Shown here: positions 43,301 through 53,859 of the stretch, piece after piece | How the letters are laid out: every line of letters begins with the position of its first letter | How positions within the stretch are numbered: the first letter of the stretch is position 1 | From: an uncultured Chthonomonas sp. | Lineage (GTDB): Bacteria > Armatimonadota > Chthonomonadetes > Chthonomonadales > CAJBBX01 | Length of the DNA stretch: 64,000 nt | Reading direction: 5' to 3' | Assembly (NCBI GenBank): GCA_903885605.1 | Contig: CAISJD010000065.1 | Span: 1 to 64,000, forward strand | Position numbers and translations under genes: made by a program | Notes under the pieces: generated by a model | The model's database searches: none | Told to the model about the DNA's origin: nothing | Seen by the model: only the letters and a program-made list of their open reading frames with translations

Positions 43301-43367
43301 GCGTGGCGCACGGCGAGGCGAGGGCGACCAGCAGGGCAGGAACGAGTAACTGAAGTGATTGCCTCAT
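40332..43367 (-). CDS. Exported WD40-repeat protein with four Ig-like domains
   Basis: A 1011-residue secreted protein. A signal peptide (MRQSLQLLVPALLVALASP) leads into about fourteen WD40-type blades (residues about 30-620), each with the SPDG turn and many with the LWRTSDG or LWRASDG ending. Four Ig-like repeats follow (about 640-1011; ITFAIGSDV, IKFKVDGAVVG, ITFKVAGTAVG, ITFSIDGTEVG), resembling bacterial Big_3-type domains. Fourteen blades imply two seven-bladed propellers. No catalytic site is visible, so binding or surface display is likely. The start at 43367 begins the signal peptide and follows GGGGGG; a 25-residue extension is unlikely. It ends facing the mazEF-type pair. Confidence 0.85.
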   Translation of the reverse strand: MRQSLQLLVPALLVALASPCATPQARPDVVWLAGGHGTRVAAVAYSPDGSAAATVSYDFTVKLWRTSDGALLGTVIDRPALPSSVAVAPDGSMIAVGYGSDTATPGIVRILRASDGATVQRMAIHPFGVSSLAFSPDGTVLASAGGDKALRFWRTADWTLQRTVSDLATKPYKMVYTPDGSTLVYVGPAGTLVFLRASDGTVQRSLALSTAELSVFAISPDGSLLATAGSDKTIGIRRMSDLAKIGSTPAHSAAVTALSFSPDGGSLASTDGSTLVRLWRTADQTLAGSFAAHPYSTTCVAYSPDGTALLTGGSEAGAKIWDLPSCTLRRNLCRHRDMVRSVAYSPDGSLLASGGYDRTVKVWRSSDGELLRTLDAVSAVRSVAYSPDGTLLAAACADGLVRLWRTSDGVLVGTLAGHTAAVHAVAFSPDGATIASGAGFPTFTVRLWRASDGAPLQTITRTDGSGLSFSPDGTLLAVPVGLYQVSDGSLVRSMPMYAPLAFLPDGSHIAYGGAALRRVSDGALVWSHPVHADTVSCTAVSRDGGIVVSGAAGGFGADLGSGLDRTVTLQRASDGGVVAAYDEETGPGVTSIAFSPDGRYMAFARVDGTVMVSRYPYGIHATSLTVPDAAGRIGETVTLSATLTSAGAGVEGRTITFAIGSDVLNAVTSSQGVASVAYTIPVGAGAGVRAVTATFAGDTTYTPSSASSTLTVSRNDTEMWMPDRSGVVGEAVALKAYIWGVTDRKFLSGKVIKFKVDGAVVGQAASAADGGAVLNWSITTGPTTRALASVFAADAAHNGSSVASSLTANVMETKLYLPDRSGVMRGAVVLKAYLYMLDNRQPPGGKSITFKVAGTAVGSAPTSDPNLGTSVAQLLWPVPGIGAAGAYALRADWAGDSGYKRSFGTATLTLVGAPTYIWPYVRSTRRGTPMALSAYVRSLWDYAWQPGLQITFSIDGTEVGTATTDGDGVARFTVADTSGLSVGSHTMRASFAGSPSLAAGYGETTVNVVGP

Positions 43368-43453
43368 GGCGAGCCCCCCAAGAGCCAGACACGTTATCAG
43401 CATTTCCAAAGCAAGTGTACAGCGCGGCATGGGGGATGTCAAGGGACGCGGCG

Positions 43454-44599
43454 CTAGTCGGGGCCGGCGTTCCTCGCCGACCAGATCAGCTCATCCGGCC
43501 AGCCGTTCCGCTGAAGGAACGCGAGGCACTGCTTGTCGCCTTTGGCATAGACCGCCAGGAACGCGGTGCTGTACGCGTTCACGATCCGGTAGGCGTTCTC
43601 CATGGAGGTGTACTGGAACTCGGCGCCTCCCTCGCGCCTCCTGCCCTTGCCTGCGCCGTCGCCGAAGTTCGGGATGAGCTTGGGCATATCGGTGAAGGAG
43701 TAGTGGCCGCCGTCCTTCAGCTCCAGCAGGTAGGATGGGCCTTCGTGCTTCTCGTGATGGCCGCGCACAACGGCGTTGCCCATGGCGCCGATGGTGCGGT
43801 CCTCGGTTCCGATCATCCAGAGCGTCGGAACCTTCAGGTTCGCGGCGGCGGGATAGGCGCCGGACATGGCGATGACCGACTTGAAGCGCTTGTCCGTCTC
43901 CGCGACGCGCACGGCCGTCATGGAGCCGAACGACATCCCGGCGGCGCAAGGCCGCGACAGGTCCAGCCGGCCTTTGAACCTCGCGTCGCCGCCGCGGTTC
44001 CACCGGCCCATCTGGTCCAGCAGGAAGCTCATGTCCCTCGGCCGGTCCGCTGCCGAGTTGGCGCGCTCGGCGCCGGCCATGGGCACCGGCCCCTCCTTCA
44101 GGAAGGTGACGCCGGCGTTCCCGGTATGGTCCGCCGAGACGATGACGTAGCCGTGGGAGGCCAGGGCGTCACACCAGAAGGTGTTCTGGTGCCGGGCGCC
44201 GCCGTTGCCGTGCGAGAAGACGATCACCGGGTAGCGGCCCTTGCGAACGGGCGCGTCCCGTACGGAGCGCATCCAGTAGTCCCTGTTCAGCTCCTCGGCC
44301 GTCTTGCCCCACGCCCTCCTGGTGAACGCGTCCAGGCCGGGCGCGGCGCCGCCGGGGATGAAGTCGATGAACCTGCTGCGCGGCATGGTGCGGGCCGCGT
44401 CGGTCGCGGGGTACCAGATCTCGGTGACAAGCGTGCGCGGCTTCTGCGTCAGGTGGTCGGTCCGGCTCTGGTCGACGAAGACCGTGGTCGTGACGCCGAC
44501 GGGATACGGCCCTTCCTTGAGCGGATCGGTGACGGCCGGCGGCGCCGACCGCGCCGTGGTGGCCAGGCAAACCAGCATCAGGCTGAGCAGACCGCGCAT
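43454..44599 (-). CDS. Exported alpha/beta hydrolase, PAF-acetylhydrolase/dienelactone-hydrolase-like
   Basis: A 381-residue protein with a signal peptide (MRGLLSLMLVCLATTARS). The alpha/beta hydrolase core has PVIVFSHGNGG (oxyanion region), the nucleophile elbow GMSFGS with Ser223, and a likely catalytic His in KDGGHYSFTD. Such enzymes hydrolyse esters, for example acetyl or feruloyl groups or lipids. AAGGAG lies seven bases before the ATG at 44599. It is divergent from an aldo/keto reductase, and a strong dyad lies 33 bases upstream of its start. It follows the WD40 gene but is separately promoted, judging by the 86-base gap. Confidence 0.85.
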   Translation of the reverse strand: MRGLLSLMLVCLATTARSAPPAVTDPLKEGPYPVGVTTTVFVDQSRTDHLTQKPRTLVTEIWYPATDAARTMPRSRFIDFIPGGAAPGLDAFTRRAWGKTAEELNRDYWMRSVRDAPVRKGRYPVIVFSHGNGGARHQNTFWCDALASHGYVIVSADHTGNAGVTFLKEGPVPMAGAERANSAADRPRDMSFLLDQMGRWNRGGDARFKGRLDLSRPCAAGMSFGSMTAVRVAETDKRFKSVIAMSGAYPAAANLKVPTLWMIGTEDRTIGAMGNAVVRGHHEKHEGPSYLLELKDGGHYSFTDMPKLIPNFGDGAGKGRRREGGAEFQYTSMENAYRIVNAYSTAFLAVYAKGDKQCLAFLQRNGWPDELIWSARNAGPD

Positions 44600-44631
44600 T
44601 GGGCTCTCCTTCGTGACGCCATGACAGAACA

Positions 44632-44653
44632 TGCGGTTTGCAGCGAAACCGCA
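44632..44653. promoter_or_regulatory. Operator-like perfect dyad in a divergent promoter
   Basis: TGCGGTTT (44632-44639) and AAACCGCA (44646-44653) are exact reverse complements separated by GCAGCG. The 22-base dyad lies between the divergent hydrolase and aldo/keto reductase genes, 33 bases before the hydrolase ATG. Its form (TG...TTT-N6-AAA...CA) resembles a dimeric repressor operator of LacI, TetR or GntR type. Confidence 0.5.
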
Positions 44654-44786
44654 GGTCAGGCGCTGGATGGGAGCATACCCGTTGCCGTGGCGGCAGCCCG
44701 TCCGGAAGGACTCCCGCGCGGCCCGGCGAACCTTACGGCAACCGACCGGGCCCGCCTGCCCGGATCACCACGCAGAGGCCATCGCC

Positions 44787-45617
44787 ATGACCGCCATACC
44801 GCTTCACAACGGCAGCATTCCGCTCATCGGGTTCGGTACGTGGCGGCTACGGGGCGACGAGTGCCGCCAGGCCGTGGAGACGGCGCTCGAATGCGGTTAC
44901 CGGCACATCGACACCGCGGCGGCCTACGAGAACCAGCCTGCCGTCGGCGCCGCCCTGCGCGCCGGGATCGTGCCGCGCTCCGACCTCTTCCTGACCACCA
45001 AGGTGGGCCCCGACCGGCTCCGACACGACGACGTCCTCAAGGCGGCGGAGGATGCGCTTCGCGAACTGGGTACCGACTACCTCGACCTGTTCCTGATCCA
45101 TTGGCCCAACGCCGATGTTTCCATGGCGGCGACGTTCGCCGCCATGGCGAGGCTGATCGACGAAGGTGCGATCCGGAACTGCGGCGTGTCGAACTTCACG
45201 GCGGGACGCCTGGCCGAGGCGGCCGCGCTGGGCGTGGCGCCCATCAGCGTGAACCAGGTGGAGTACCACCCGCACCTGAACCAGAAGGGGCTGCACCGGG
45301 CCTGCCGAGAGATGGGCGTCGCGCTCACCTCCTACTCGCCCTTCGCCAAGGGTCGCATCCCCCTCGACGTCCGGCTGGCAGAGGTCGGCGCCCGGTACGG
45401 CAGATCGCCCCACCAGGTGGCGCTTCGCTGGCTGTTCCAACGAGGCATCCCGGCGATACCCAAGGCGGCGGGCATCGGGCACATCCGGGAGAACCTCGGC
45501 GTCGCGGACTGGGCCCTATCCGAGGACGACTTCGCCGTGATCGACAACCTCGGCCACTGGGACCGGCTGCTGCCCTGGGAGGGCTCCGGCCCCTGCGACC
45601 AGGCCGATAACGGCTGA
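44787..45617 (+). CDS. Aldo/keto reductase
   Basis: A 276-residue AKR-fold oxidoreductase with the full catalytic tetrad: Asp42 and Tyr47 (HIDTAAAYENQ), Lys72 (TTKVG) and His105 (LIHWPNA). The SNF motif in CGVSNFTAG, NQVEYHPHLNQ and the C-terminal IPKAAGIGHIREN match the 2,5-diketo-gluconate-reductase-like group. It should reduce a sugar or aldehyde with NADPH in the cytoplasm. AGAGG lies nine bases before the ATG at 44787; upstream in-frame sequence is the divergent promoter. The SGNH hydrolase gene converges downstream. Confidence 0.93.
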   Translation: MTAIPLHNGSIPLIGFGTWRLRGDECRQAVETALECGYRHIDTAAAYENQPAVGAALRAGIVPRSDLFLTTKVGPDRLRHDDVLKAAEDALRELGTDYLDLFLIHWPNADVSMAATFAAMARLIDEGAIRNCGVSNFTAGRLAEAAALGVAPISVNQVEYHPHLNQKGLHRACREMGVALTSYSPFAKGRIPLDVRLAEVGARYGRSPHQVALRWLFQRGIPAIPKAAGIGHIRENLGVADWALSEDDFAVIDNLGHWDRLLPWEGSGPCDQADNG

Positions 45618-45648
45618 CACCGGGCCGGAGCCGGGCGTCGGGGTCCGA

Positions 45649-46368
45649 CTACTTCCAGAACCTCCGGACCACGCGCTCCCACTCATCGGCCATGAGCTGG
45701 TGGCCCCGGTACGTGGGGTGGACGGTGTCCCATATCCAGTAGTCAGCCGGCGCACGTTGGAGCGCTTCGTCGAATACCGGCTGGAAGCGCACAAGCGCCG
45801 CGCCGAACCGCTTGGCGAGCCGGGCGACGATCTCCTGCCGCCTGCGGATGCTGTCCGGCGCCTGCCCCGTGTGCTTCACGAACGGCGCGCAGAGCACCAG
45901 CTTCAGCTTCGGGTTCGATGCTCGCGCCTGCGCCAGGAGATTCGCGTAGGCCTGCTCAAACCGGTCGAGAGGCACGCCCTGCGCGTCATCGTTCACGCCG
46001 ACCATGATGCTCAGCAGGTCGGGCTTCAGGTCCAGCGTCTCCTGCTGCCAGCGCGCCTCAAGGTCGAGCGCCGTGTTGCCGCTGACGCCGCGGTTCATGA
46101 AGTCCAGGTTCGCCGCCGGGAACGCGGCGCCGTGCCGCGCGGCAATGATGAAGACGTAGCCATGCCCGAGGATGTGGTTCGGATCGGGCGTTCGGCCCCG
46201 GTTTCCATCGGTGATCGAATCGCCCTGGAACAGAATCCGCGAGCCGGGAGCGAAGGCGCGTATGGGCTCGACCGTGGCCCACGCGGCCGGCGCCGCGCAG
46301 AGCAGCGCGACGACGGCGGCGGCAGTCACCAGTTCCCTCACGGGCACGGCACCGGCGCAACCGGGCAT
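45649..46368 (-). CDS. Exported SGNH/GDSL hydrolase
   Basis: A 239-residue secreted esterase with a signal peptide (LVTAAAVVALLCAAPAAWA). Block I GDSITDGN has nucleophile Ser51, block II has Gly in NRGVSGNT, block III GVNDD supplies Asn, and block V is DTVHPTYRGH with catalytic Asp and His. In carbohydrate loci this group commonly removes acetyl groups from polysaccharides. The start at 46368 has GGAG seven bases upstream and lies 20 bases after the GH43 stop. It is the last gene of the GH95-GH43-SGNH operon. Confidence 0.92.
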   Translation of the reverse strand: MPGCAGAVPVRELVTAAAVVALLCAAPAAWATVEPIRAFAPGSRILFQGDSITDGNRGRTPDPNHILGHGYVFIIAARHGAAFPAANLDFMNRGVSGNTALDLEARWQQETLDLKPDLLSIMVGVNDDAQGVPLDRFEQAYANLLAQARASNPKLKLVLCAPFVKHTGQAPDSIRRRQEIVARLAKRFGAALVRFQPVFDEALQRAPADYWIWDTVHPTYRGHQLMADEWERVVRRFWK

Positions 46369-46387
46369 GGCGTCGCTCCAGTCATGG

Positions 46388-47364
46388 TCAGGACTTTGCC
46401 GCCGGACGCAGCGTGCCGTCTCGCGTGAACTCAACGGGCAGTTCGCATGGCCTCTCGTCGTTCGGCGGGCCGAAGTAGGTGGACCACCACTTCCCCTTCG
46501 TGTCGCGGAAGAGGGCGCTATGCCCGCCGTGCGGGATGGCCTCGTACCTCGGGCTGTAGGGGCCGTAGAGGCTCCGCGAGGTGGCCACGGCGCAGCTGTA
46601 GCGGCCCTCAAACTGGTCGGAGCATATGAGGTAGTACCGGCCTCGGGCCTTGGCCAGGAACATCCCCTCGTAGCCCACATGGTCGAACGAGTCCTTGCCG
46701 AAGATCCCGGCGCAGAGGCTGCTGTGGTGCGCGGGGTCCGGGTCCGACGACCCGGCGCGGAGCCATTGGTAGGGCTCGGCGAAGCCCGTCATGTCCGGTT
46801 TCATGCGGGCGATCTTGCCGCTGTGCCAGACGAAGTAGACCTTGCCGTCGTCATCCTGGAAGAGCGAGGCGTCGATCTCGTCGCCGAGCCGCTCGTCGGG
46901 GTGCATGTCCACGTAGGGCCCCTCGGGCTTGCCGCTCGTGCTGCGGAGGAGGCCCGAACCCGACGTCTTCGCGGTCCCGTCCCAGCCCGGCATGCTGTAG
47001 GTGAGCCAGAACGTGCCCTTGAGGTAGTGGATCTCCGGCGCCCAGAGCGGCTTCTTCGCCTCAAGGAAGGGCTTGTGCCAGGGGCTCTCGCCGTAGCGCC
47101 AGACGGTGCCCAGCGGCTCCCAGGTCACCCGGTCGCGCGATTTCCAGACGCGGATGCCGGCCTCGTTATTGAAGCCCCAGAAGGGCTCGCTGGTGCCGGT
47201 GAGGTAGTACGTGCCGCCGGGACCGAGGCAGATCGAGGGATCGCGCATCGGCGTGTCCATGAGCTTGCGGAGCCCCGGAGGAGGCCCCACCTGCGGCGGC
47301 TCGACGGGCGGCAGGGCGGCGCAGAGCGCGGCCACGGTGATGCAGATCAGCATGGCGTGCTCCA

Positions 47365-47365
<1 letters not shown>
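46388..47365 (-). CDS. Glycoside hydrolase family 43-like enzyme
   Basis: A 325-residue protein with a short signal-like N-terminus (MLICITVAALCAALP). Five-bladed propeller features include the catalytic triad positions Asp42 (MRDPSI, base), Asp165 (EIDASLF, pKa-tuning) and Glu233 (GYEGMFL, acid). WAPEIHYLKGTFWLTYS is typical of the family. Activities in GH43 are mainly arabinofuranosidase, xylosidase or galactanase. Its ATG shares one base with the GH95 stop (TGATG), showing tight coupling. The length is that of a bare catalytic domain without an extra binding module. Confidence 0.9.
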
Positions 47366-50400
<3,035 letters not shown>

Positions 50401-50566
50401 GGGGCCTACCTCACGGTTGGATGCGGCTTTCGACGGCCGATGGCGTCGCACCGATAGGTACGCCGCGCGACGGCCCGCCTCCTGCCCCGACGCGGCGAAA
50501 CGCGCCCGGCGGGCCGCACGTACCCCTCTCGTGCTGCGTCCACACACCGCAGCCGAGGAGGCCGCC
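50401..50566. promoter_or_regulatory. Divergent promoter region of the GH95 operon and clan-A-like glycosidase
   Basis: The 166 bases contain an exact 9-base inverted repeat, CGGCCCGCC at 50471-50479 and GGCGGGCCG at 50508-50516, with 28 bases between the arms. It may be an operator or a chance GC-rich match. No clear -10 element was found by eye. Confidence 0.25.
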
Positions 50567-51589
50567 ATGCTCGTCCCGCTTCTCTTGTCCGCGACGCTGG
50601 CCATGGCTCCGCCTCGCCCGCTGGTCGGCGTGGCGGCCAACCCGCCCGCCGGGTCCACCGGGGCGCAGTTCCTCGTGGGCATCCGCGACGCGCAGCGCAT
50701 GGGCTGCCGCCTGATGACCACATCGCACAAGTGGTCCGACCTGGAGCCGAAGCCCGGCGAGGTCAACCTCAAGCCGCTGGAGGAGGCCCTCCGCGGGCTG
50801 CCGGTGTTCGGCTTCACCGTGGCGCTGACCATCCAGACGCTGGACACCAACAACCGAACGCTGCCGCCCGACCTGATGGCCAAGCCGCTGGATGCGCCGG
50901 AGGTGCGGACCCGCTTCGACGCCCTCGTCAAGCAGATCGCGGCGAAGCTCGGCAAGAGCTGCCCCTGGGTGATGCTCGCCAATGAGGCCGATGTCTACCT
51001 GGCCGCGCATCCCAACGAGCTGGAGCCCTTCTCCACGCTCATGGAGCAGGGGCGCCGCACGCTGCGCGCCGCACGCCCGGACATCCTCGTGGGCGTCACC
51101 TGCACGCATGACGGCCTCCGCGACCGCCCCGCCGCCGTGGCGAGGATGAACCGGGAGATGGACATCCGCACCATGACCTACTACCCGCTCGCGCCGGGCT
51201 TCAGCGTGCGGCCCGTGGGCGACGTGGCCGCCGACATGGCCCGCATGGTGCGCGGCGCGGGCGGCAAGCCGCTGCTGATCCAGGAGATCGGCTACCCCGC
51301 CGCGGAGCTGCTGGGCAGTTCCGGCGCCAAGCAGGCGGCCTTCGTCGATGCCGTCTTCGATGCAGCCGACAGGCACGCGCCGGCCATCGCCGGGTTCTGC
51401 TTCTTCATCCTGCACGACTTCGGCGACAAGCTGACCGACCAGCTGCTCTCCTACTACCGCCTGCCCGACCCCAAGTTCCGGGCCTACCTGGCCACGCTGG
51501 GCCTGAAGGAGGCAGACGGCAAGCCCCGCCCGGCCTACGCCCGCTTCGAGGCGCGGACGGCCAGGTGGGAGAAAGCCGGCGGCGAGTAG
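50567..51589 (+). CDS. Secreted clan-A-like glycoside hydrolase
   Basis: A 340-residue TIM-barrel protein with a signal peptide ([14 protein letters not shown]). [11 protein letters not shown] offers an Asn-Glu acid/base pair at Glu140, and [10 protein letters not shown] offers a nucleophile at Glu240, the pattern of clan [19 protein letters not shown] is like the first strands of GH39/42/53-type barrels. The exact family cannot be fixed by eye. GAGGAG lies seven bases before the ATG. It diverges from the GH95 operon and may share its control. Confidence 0.75.
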   Translation: MLVPLLLSATLAMAPPRPLVGVAANPPAGSTGAQFLVGIRDAQRMGCRLMTTSHKWSDLEPKPGEVNLKPLEEALRGLPVFGFTVALTIQTLDTNNRTLPPDLMAKPLDAPEVRTRFDALVKQIAAKLGKSCPWVMLANEADVYLAAHPNELEPFSTLMEQGRRTLRAARPDILVGVTCTHDGLRDRPAAVARMNREMDIRTMTYYPLAPGFSVRPVGDVAADMARMVRGAGGKPLLIQEIGYPAAELLGSSGAKQAAFVDAVFDAADRHAPAIAGFCFFILHDFGDKLTDQLLSYYRLPDPKFRAYLATLGLKEADGKPRPAYARFEARTARWEKAGGE

Positions 51590-51722
51590 GCGTGGCACTG
51601 GGCGTCCGTGTGCGTCCGTGCGCCATGCCCGTCCTCCAGCAGGGATTCGCGGCTCGTGCGGCGAATGTAGAGATCGGGCGATCGGGACGCGCATCTGATG
51701 CCGGCTCGCCCGGGGAGGCTCG

Positions 51723-52181
51723 ATGGGTCAGCTAACGGCCAGGTCGCTGGCCGCCATAATCGGCTGGGCGCTATGCGGAGCGGGAGCCGTGAGCACGGCG
51801 GAGATCTTCTACACCACGCGCACCTCGTTGCCGCCGCAGACGGCGCTGGCCTGGTGCCTGGGCCCGCTGGAGCTTGCGATCGGCCTGGCCATCATCGCCA
51901 TGCGGGGCCGGTTCCCCAACAAGGCCGTGCTGAACCCCGGCCCGCTGGGTCTCACCGGCCTGCTGCTGATCCTCGCGCCGGTCGCGGTGGGTGTGCTGGG
52001 GGCAACGGTGGCGAAGGGCGACACGATCCGCGTCAGCACCAACACGGCTATGCTCACACTGCTGCTGGCGGTGCCCGGCATCGGCATGCTCGTGGGCGCC
52101 TTCCGCCTGATGATGTACGACAAGCGGCACGGGCGCCCGGTGCAGGCCGAGCCCAAGACCAGGATCCGGAAGCGCAAGTAG
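51723..52181 (+). CDS. Small integral membrane protein, unknown function
   Basis: A 152-residue protein with about four hydrophobic segments (AAIIGWALCGAGAV, LAWCLGPLELAIGLAIIAM, LTGLLLILAPVAVGVLGA, MLTLLLAVPGIGMLVGAF) and a basic tail (RIRKRK). GGGGAGG lies just before the ATG. It is 42 bases upstream of parA on the same strand and may be co-transcribed with it. No family was recognised. Confidence 0.7.
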   Translation: MGQLTARSLAAIIGWALCGAGAVSTAEIFYTTRTSLPPQTALAWCLGPLELAIGLAIIAMRGRFPNKAVLNPGPLGLTGLLLILAPVAVGVLGATVAKGDTIRVSTNTAMLTLLLAVPGIGMLVGAFRLMMYDKRHGRPVQAEPKTRIRKRK

Positions 52182-52223
52182 GCCCGCGCCCGCAGGCCCG
52201 AGCGGGCGCCGAAGGAGACGCGC

Positions 52224-53003
52224 GTGGCCCGTACTCTCGTCGTTGTCAACCAGAAGGGCGGCGTAGGGAAGACCACCACCGCCGTGAATCTGGGCGCCTG
52301 CCTTGCTCTTGCGGGGCAGAGGGTGCTCCTGATCGACCTGGATCCGCAGGGCAACGCCACCAGCGGCCTGGGCATCGACAAGTCCTCCGTCGGCGCGCAG
52401 GCCGGCGGGCCGCCGTCGATCTACGACGTGCTCGTCGATGAGGCGCCCATCACCTCAGCGATTCAACAGACCGAGGTGCCCGGCCTCGCCGTAGCTCCCG
52501 CGAACCTGGACCTCGCCGGGGCCGAGGTGGAGCTGATGACCCGCCTGGCGCGCGAGCACTGCCTGAAGGAGTGCCTGACGCCGCTGAAGCCCGACTACGA
52601 CTTCGTGCTGATCGACACGCCGCCGTCCCTGGGCCTCCTCACCCTCAACGCCCTGGTTGCGGCCGACGAGGCCGTGGTGCCGATCCAGTGTGAGTACTAC
52701 GCGCTGGAGGGCGTGTCGCAGCTGATGCGCACCGTGGACCTCGTCTCGCGCCGGCTCAATCCGGCCTTGCGCGTGGGGCTCGTCATCATGACGATGTACG
52801 ACAACCGGGTGCGGCTTTCGCAGCAGGTGGTCGATGAGGTGCGCCGCGTCTTCGGCGAGCGGGTCTCGGCCACGCTGGTGCCGCGCAATGTCCGGCTCTC
52901 CGAGGCGCCCAGCCACGGTCGGCCAATCGCCCTCTACGATCCCCGGTCGCGCGGGGCGGTGGCCTACCGCCACATCGCCCAGGAGGTGATCCGCCATGTC
53001 TAA
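52224..53003 (+). CDS. parA: Chromosome-partitioning ATPase ParA/Soj
   Basis: A 259-residue P-loop ATPase with deviant Walker A KGGVGKTT (residues 11-18), switch region DLDPQGNATSGLG, and Walker B LIDTPPSLGLL. The short N-terminus, without a helix-turn-helix, is the chromosomal Soj type. It works with ParB to position replicated origins. The start is GTG at 52224, six bases after AAGGAG. It overlaps parB by eight bases. Chromosomal parAB is often near the replication origin, but no DnaA boxes, rsmG or mnmG were seen here. Confidence 0.96.
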   Translation: MARTLVVVNQKGGVGKTTTAVNLGACLALAGQRVLLIDLDPQGNATSGLGIDKSSVGAQAGGPPSIYDVLVDEAPITSAIQQTEVPGLAVAPANLDLAGAEVELMTRLAREHCLKECLTPLKPDYDFVLIDTPPSLGLLTLNALVAADEAVVPIQCEYYALEGVSQLMRTVDLVSRRLNPALRVGLVIMTMYDNRVRLSQQVVDEVRRVFGERVSATLVPRNVRLSEAPSHGRPIALYDPRSRGAVAYRHIAQEVIRHV

Positions 53004-53847
53004 GAAGGGGCTCGGGAAGGGCCTTGGCGCCCTGATCGACGACGGCGCGCAGAGCGAGGCGTCCCGCGAAGTGCAGATCGAGGCTATCACCCCCAACCCT
53101 TACCAGCCGCGGCAGGACTTCGACCCGCAGCGCCTGGCGGAGCTGGTCGACTCGGTGAAGGAGCACGGCGTGCTGCAGCCGTTGCTGGTTCGTCGGCTCG
53201 GCCCGGATCGCTTCGAGCTGATCGCCGGCGAGAGGCGGTTTCGAGCCGCCCGTGAAGCGGGCCTGACCACGGTGCCAGCGTTGGTCCGTGAGTGCACCGA
53301 CACGGAGATGCTGGAGCTGGCGATCATCGAGAACGTCCAGCGCGAGGATATCAACCCCGTGGAAGCGGCGCACGCCTACCGGCGGCTGATGACCGAGTTC
53401 GGGATGACGCAGGAGGACGTGGCCCGCCGCGTGGGGAAGGCGCGCCCGACGGTGGCCAACACGCTGCGCCTCCTCGCCCTGCAGGAGCCCATCGTGGCGA
53501 GCATCCGCGGCGGCGAGATCACCGAGGCCCATGCCCGGTACCTGCTGCAGGCCCCGGAACCCGTGCGGCTGGAGGTCTGGGAACAGGTGCGGAAGCGCGG
53601 CCTCACGGTCAAGGAGACCGATGCCCTCGTGCGCCGCGCCGCCTCGGGCAAGCCCACGCGCCCTCGGGCCCAGCGCACGGCAGCGGCGGCGGAGAAGGAC
53701 CCCTTCGCTGCGGCGCTGGAGGAGGCTCTGGAGACGGCGCTCGGAACCCGCGTCCGCATCCGGCCCGACGGCGCCACGGGAAAGATCGAGATCGAGTACT
53801 ACTCGCACGAGGAGCTCGAGGGGATCGTCGACCGCATCCTCAACTGA
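52996..53847 (+). CDS. parB: Chromosome-partitioning protein ParB/Spo0J
   Basis: A 283-residue protein. The N-terminal KKGLGKGLGALI is the ParA-stimulating peptide. ITPNPYQPRQ and GERRFRAAREAG form the CTP-binding ParB/sulfiredoxin core, and FGMTQEDVARRVGKARPTVANTLRLL is the parS-binding helix-turn-helix. A C-terminal dimerisation tail (GKIEIEYYSHEELEGIVDRIL) ends it. Its ribosome site, GGAGGTGATC inside the parA 3' end, is complementary to the 16S tail over ten bases, so expression should be high. No parS was recognised in this window. Confidence 0.96.
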   Translation: MSKKGLGKGLGALIDDGAQSEASREVQIEAITPNPYQPRQDFDPQRLAELVDSVKEHGVLQPLLVRRLGPDRFELIAGERRFRAAREAGLTTVPALVRECTDTEMLELAIIENVQREDINPVEAAHAYRRLMTEFGMTQEDVARRVGKARPTVANTLRLLALQEPIVASIRGGEITEAHARYLLQAPEPVRLEVWEQVRKRGLTVKETDALVRRAASGKPTRPRAQRTAAAAEKDPFAAALEEALETALGTRVRIRPDGATGKIEIEYYSHEELEGIVDRILN

Positions 53848-53859
53848 CGGCCGCGGCAC

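Noticed and set aside
43355-45610. 751-codon plus-strand frame across the alpha/beta hydrolase and the aldo/keto reductase
   Set aside because: It runs antisense to one well-motifed enzyme gene and out of frame through another.
50401-50982. 194-codon N-terminal extension of the GH95 protein
   Set aside because: It crosses the divergent promoter and the start of the opposite gene. The ATG at 50400 has a ribosome site and begins a clean signal peptide.
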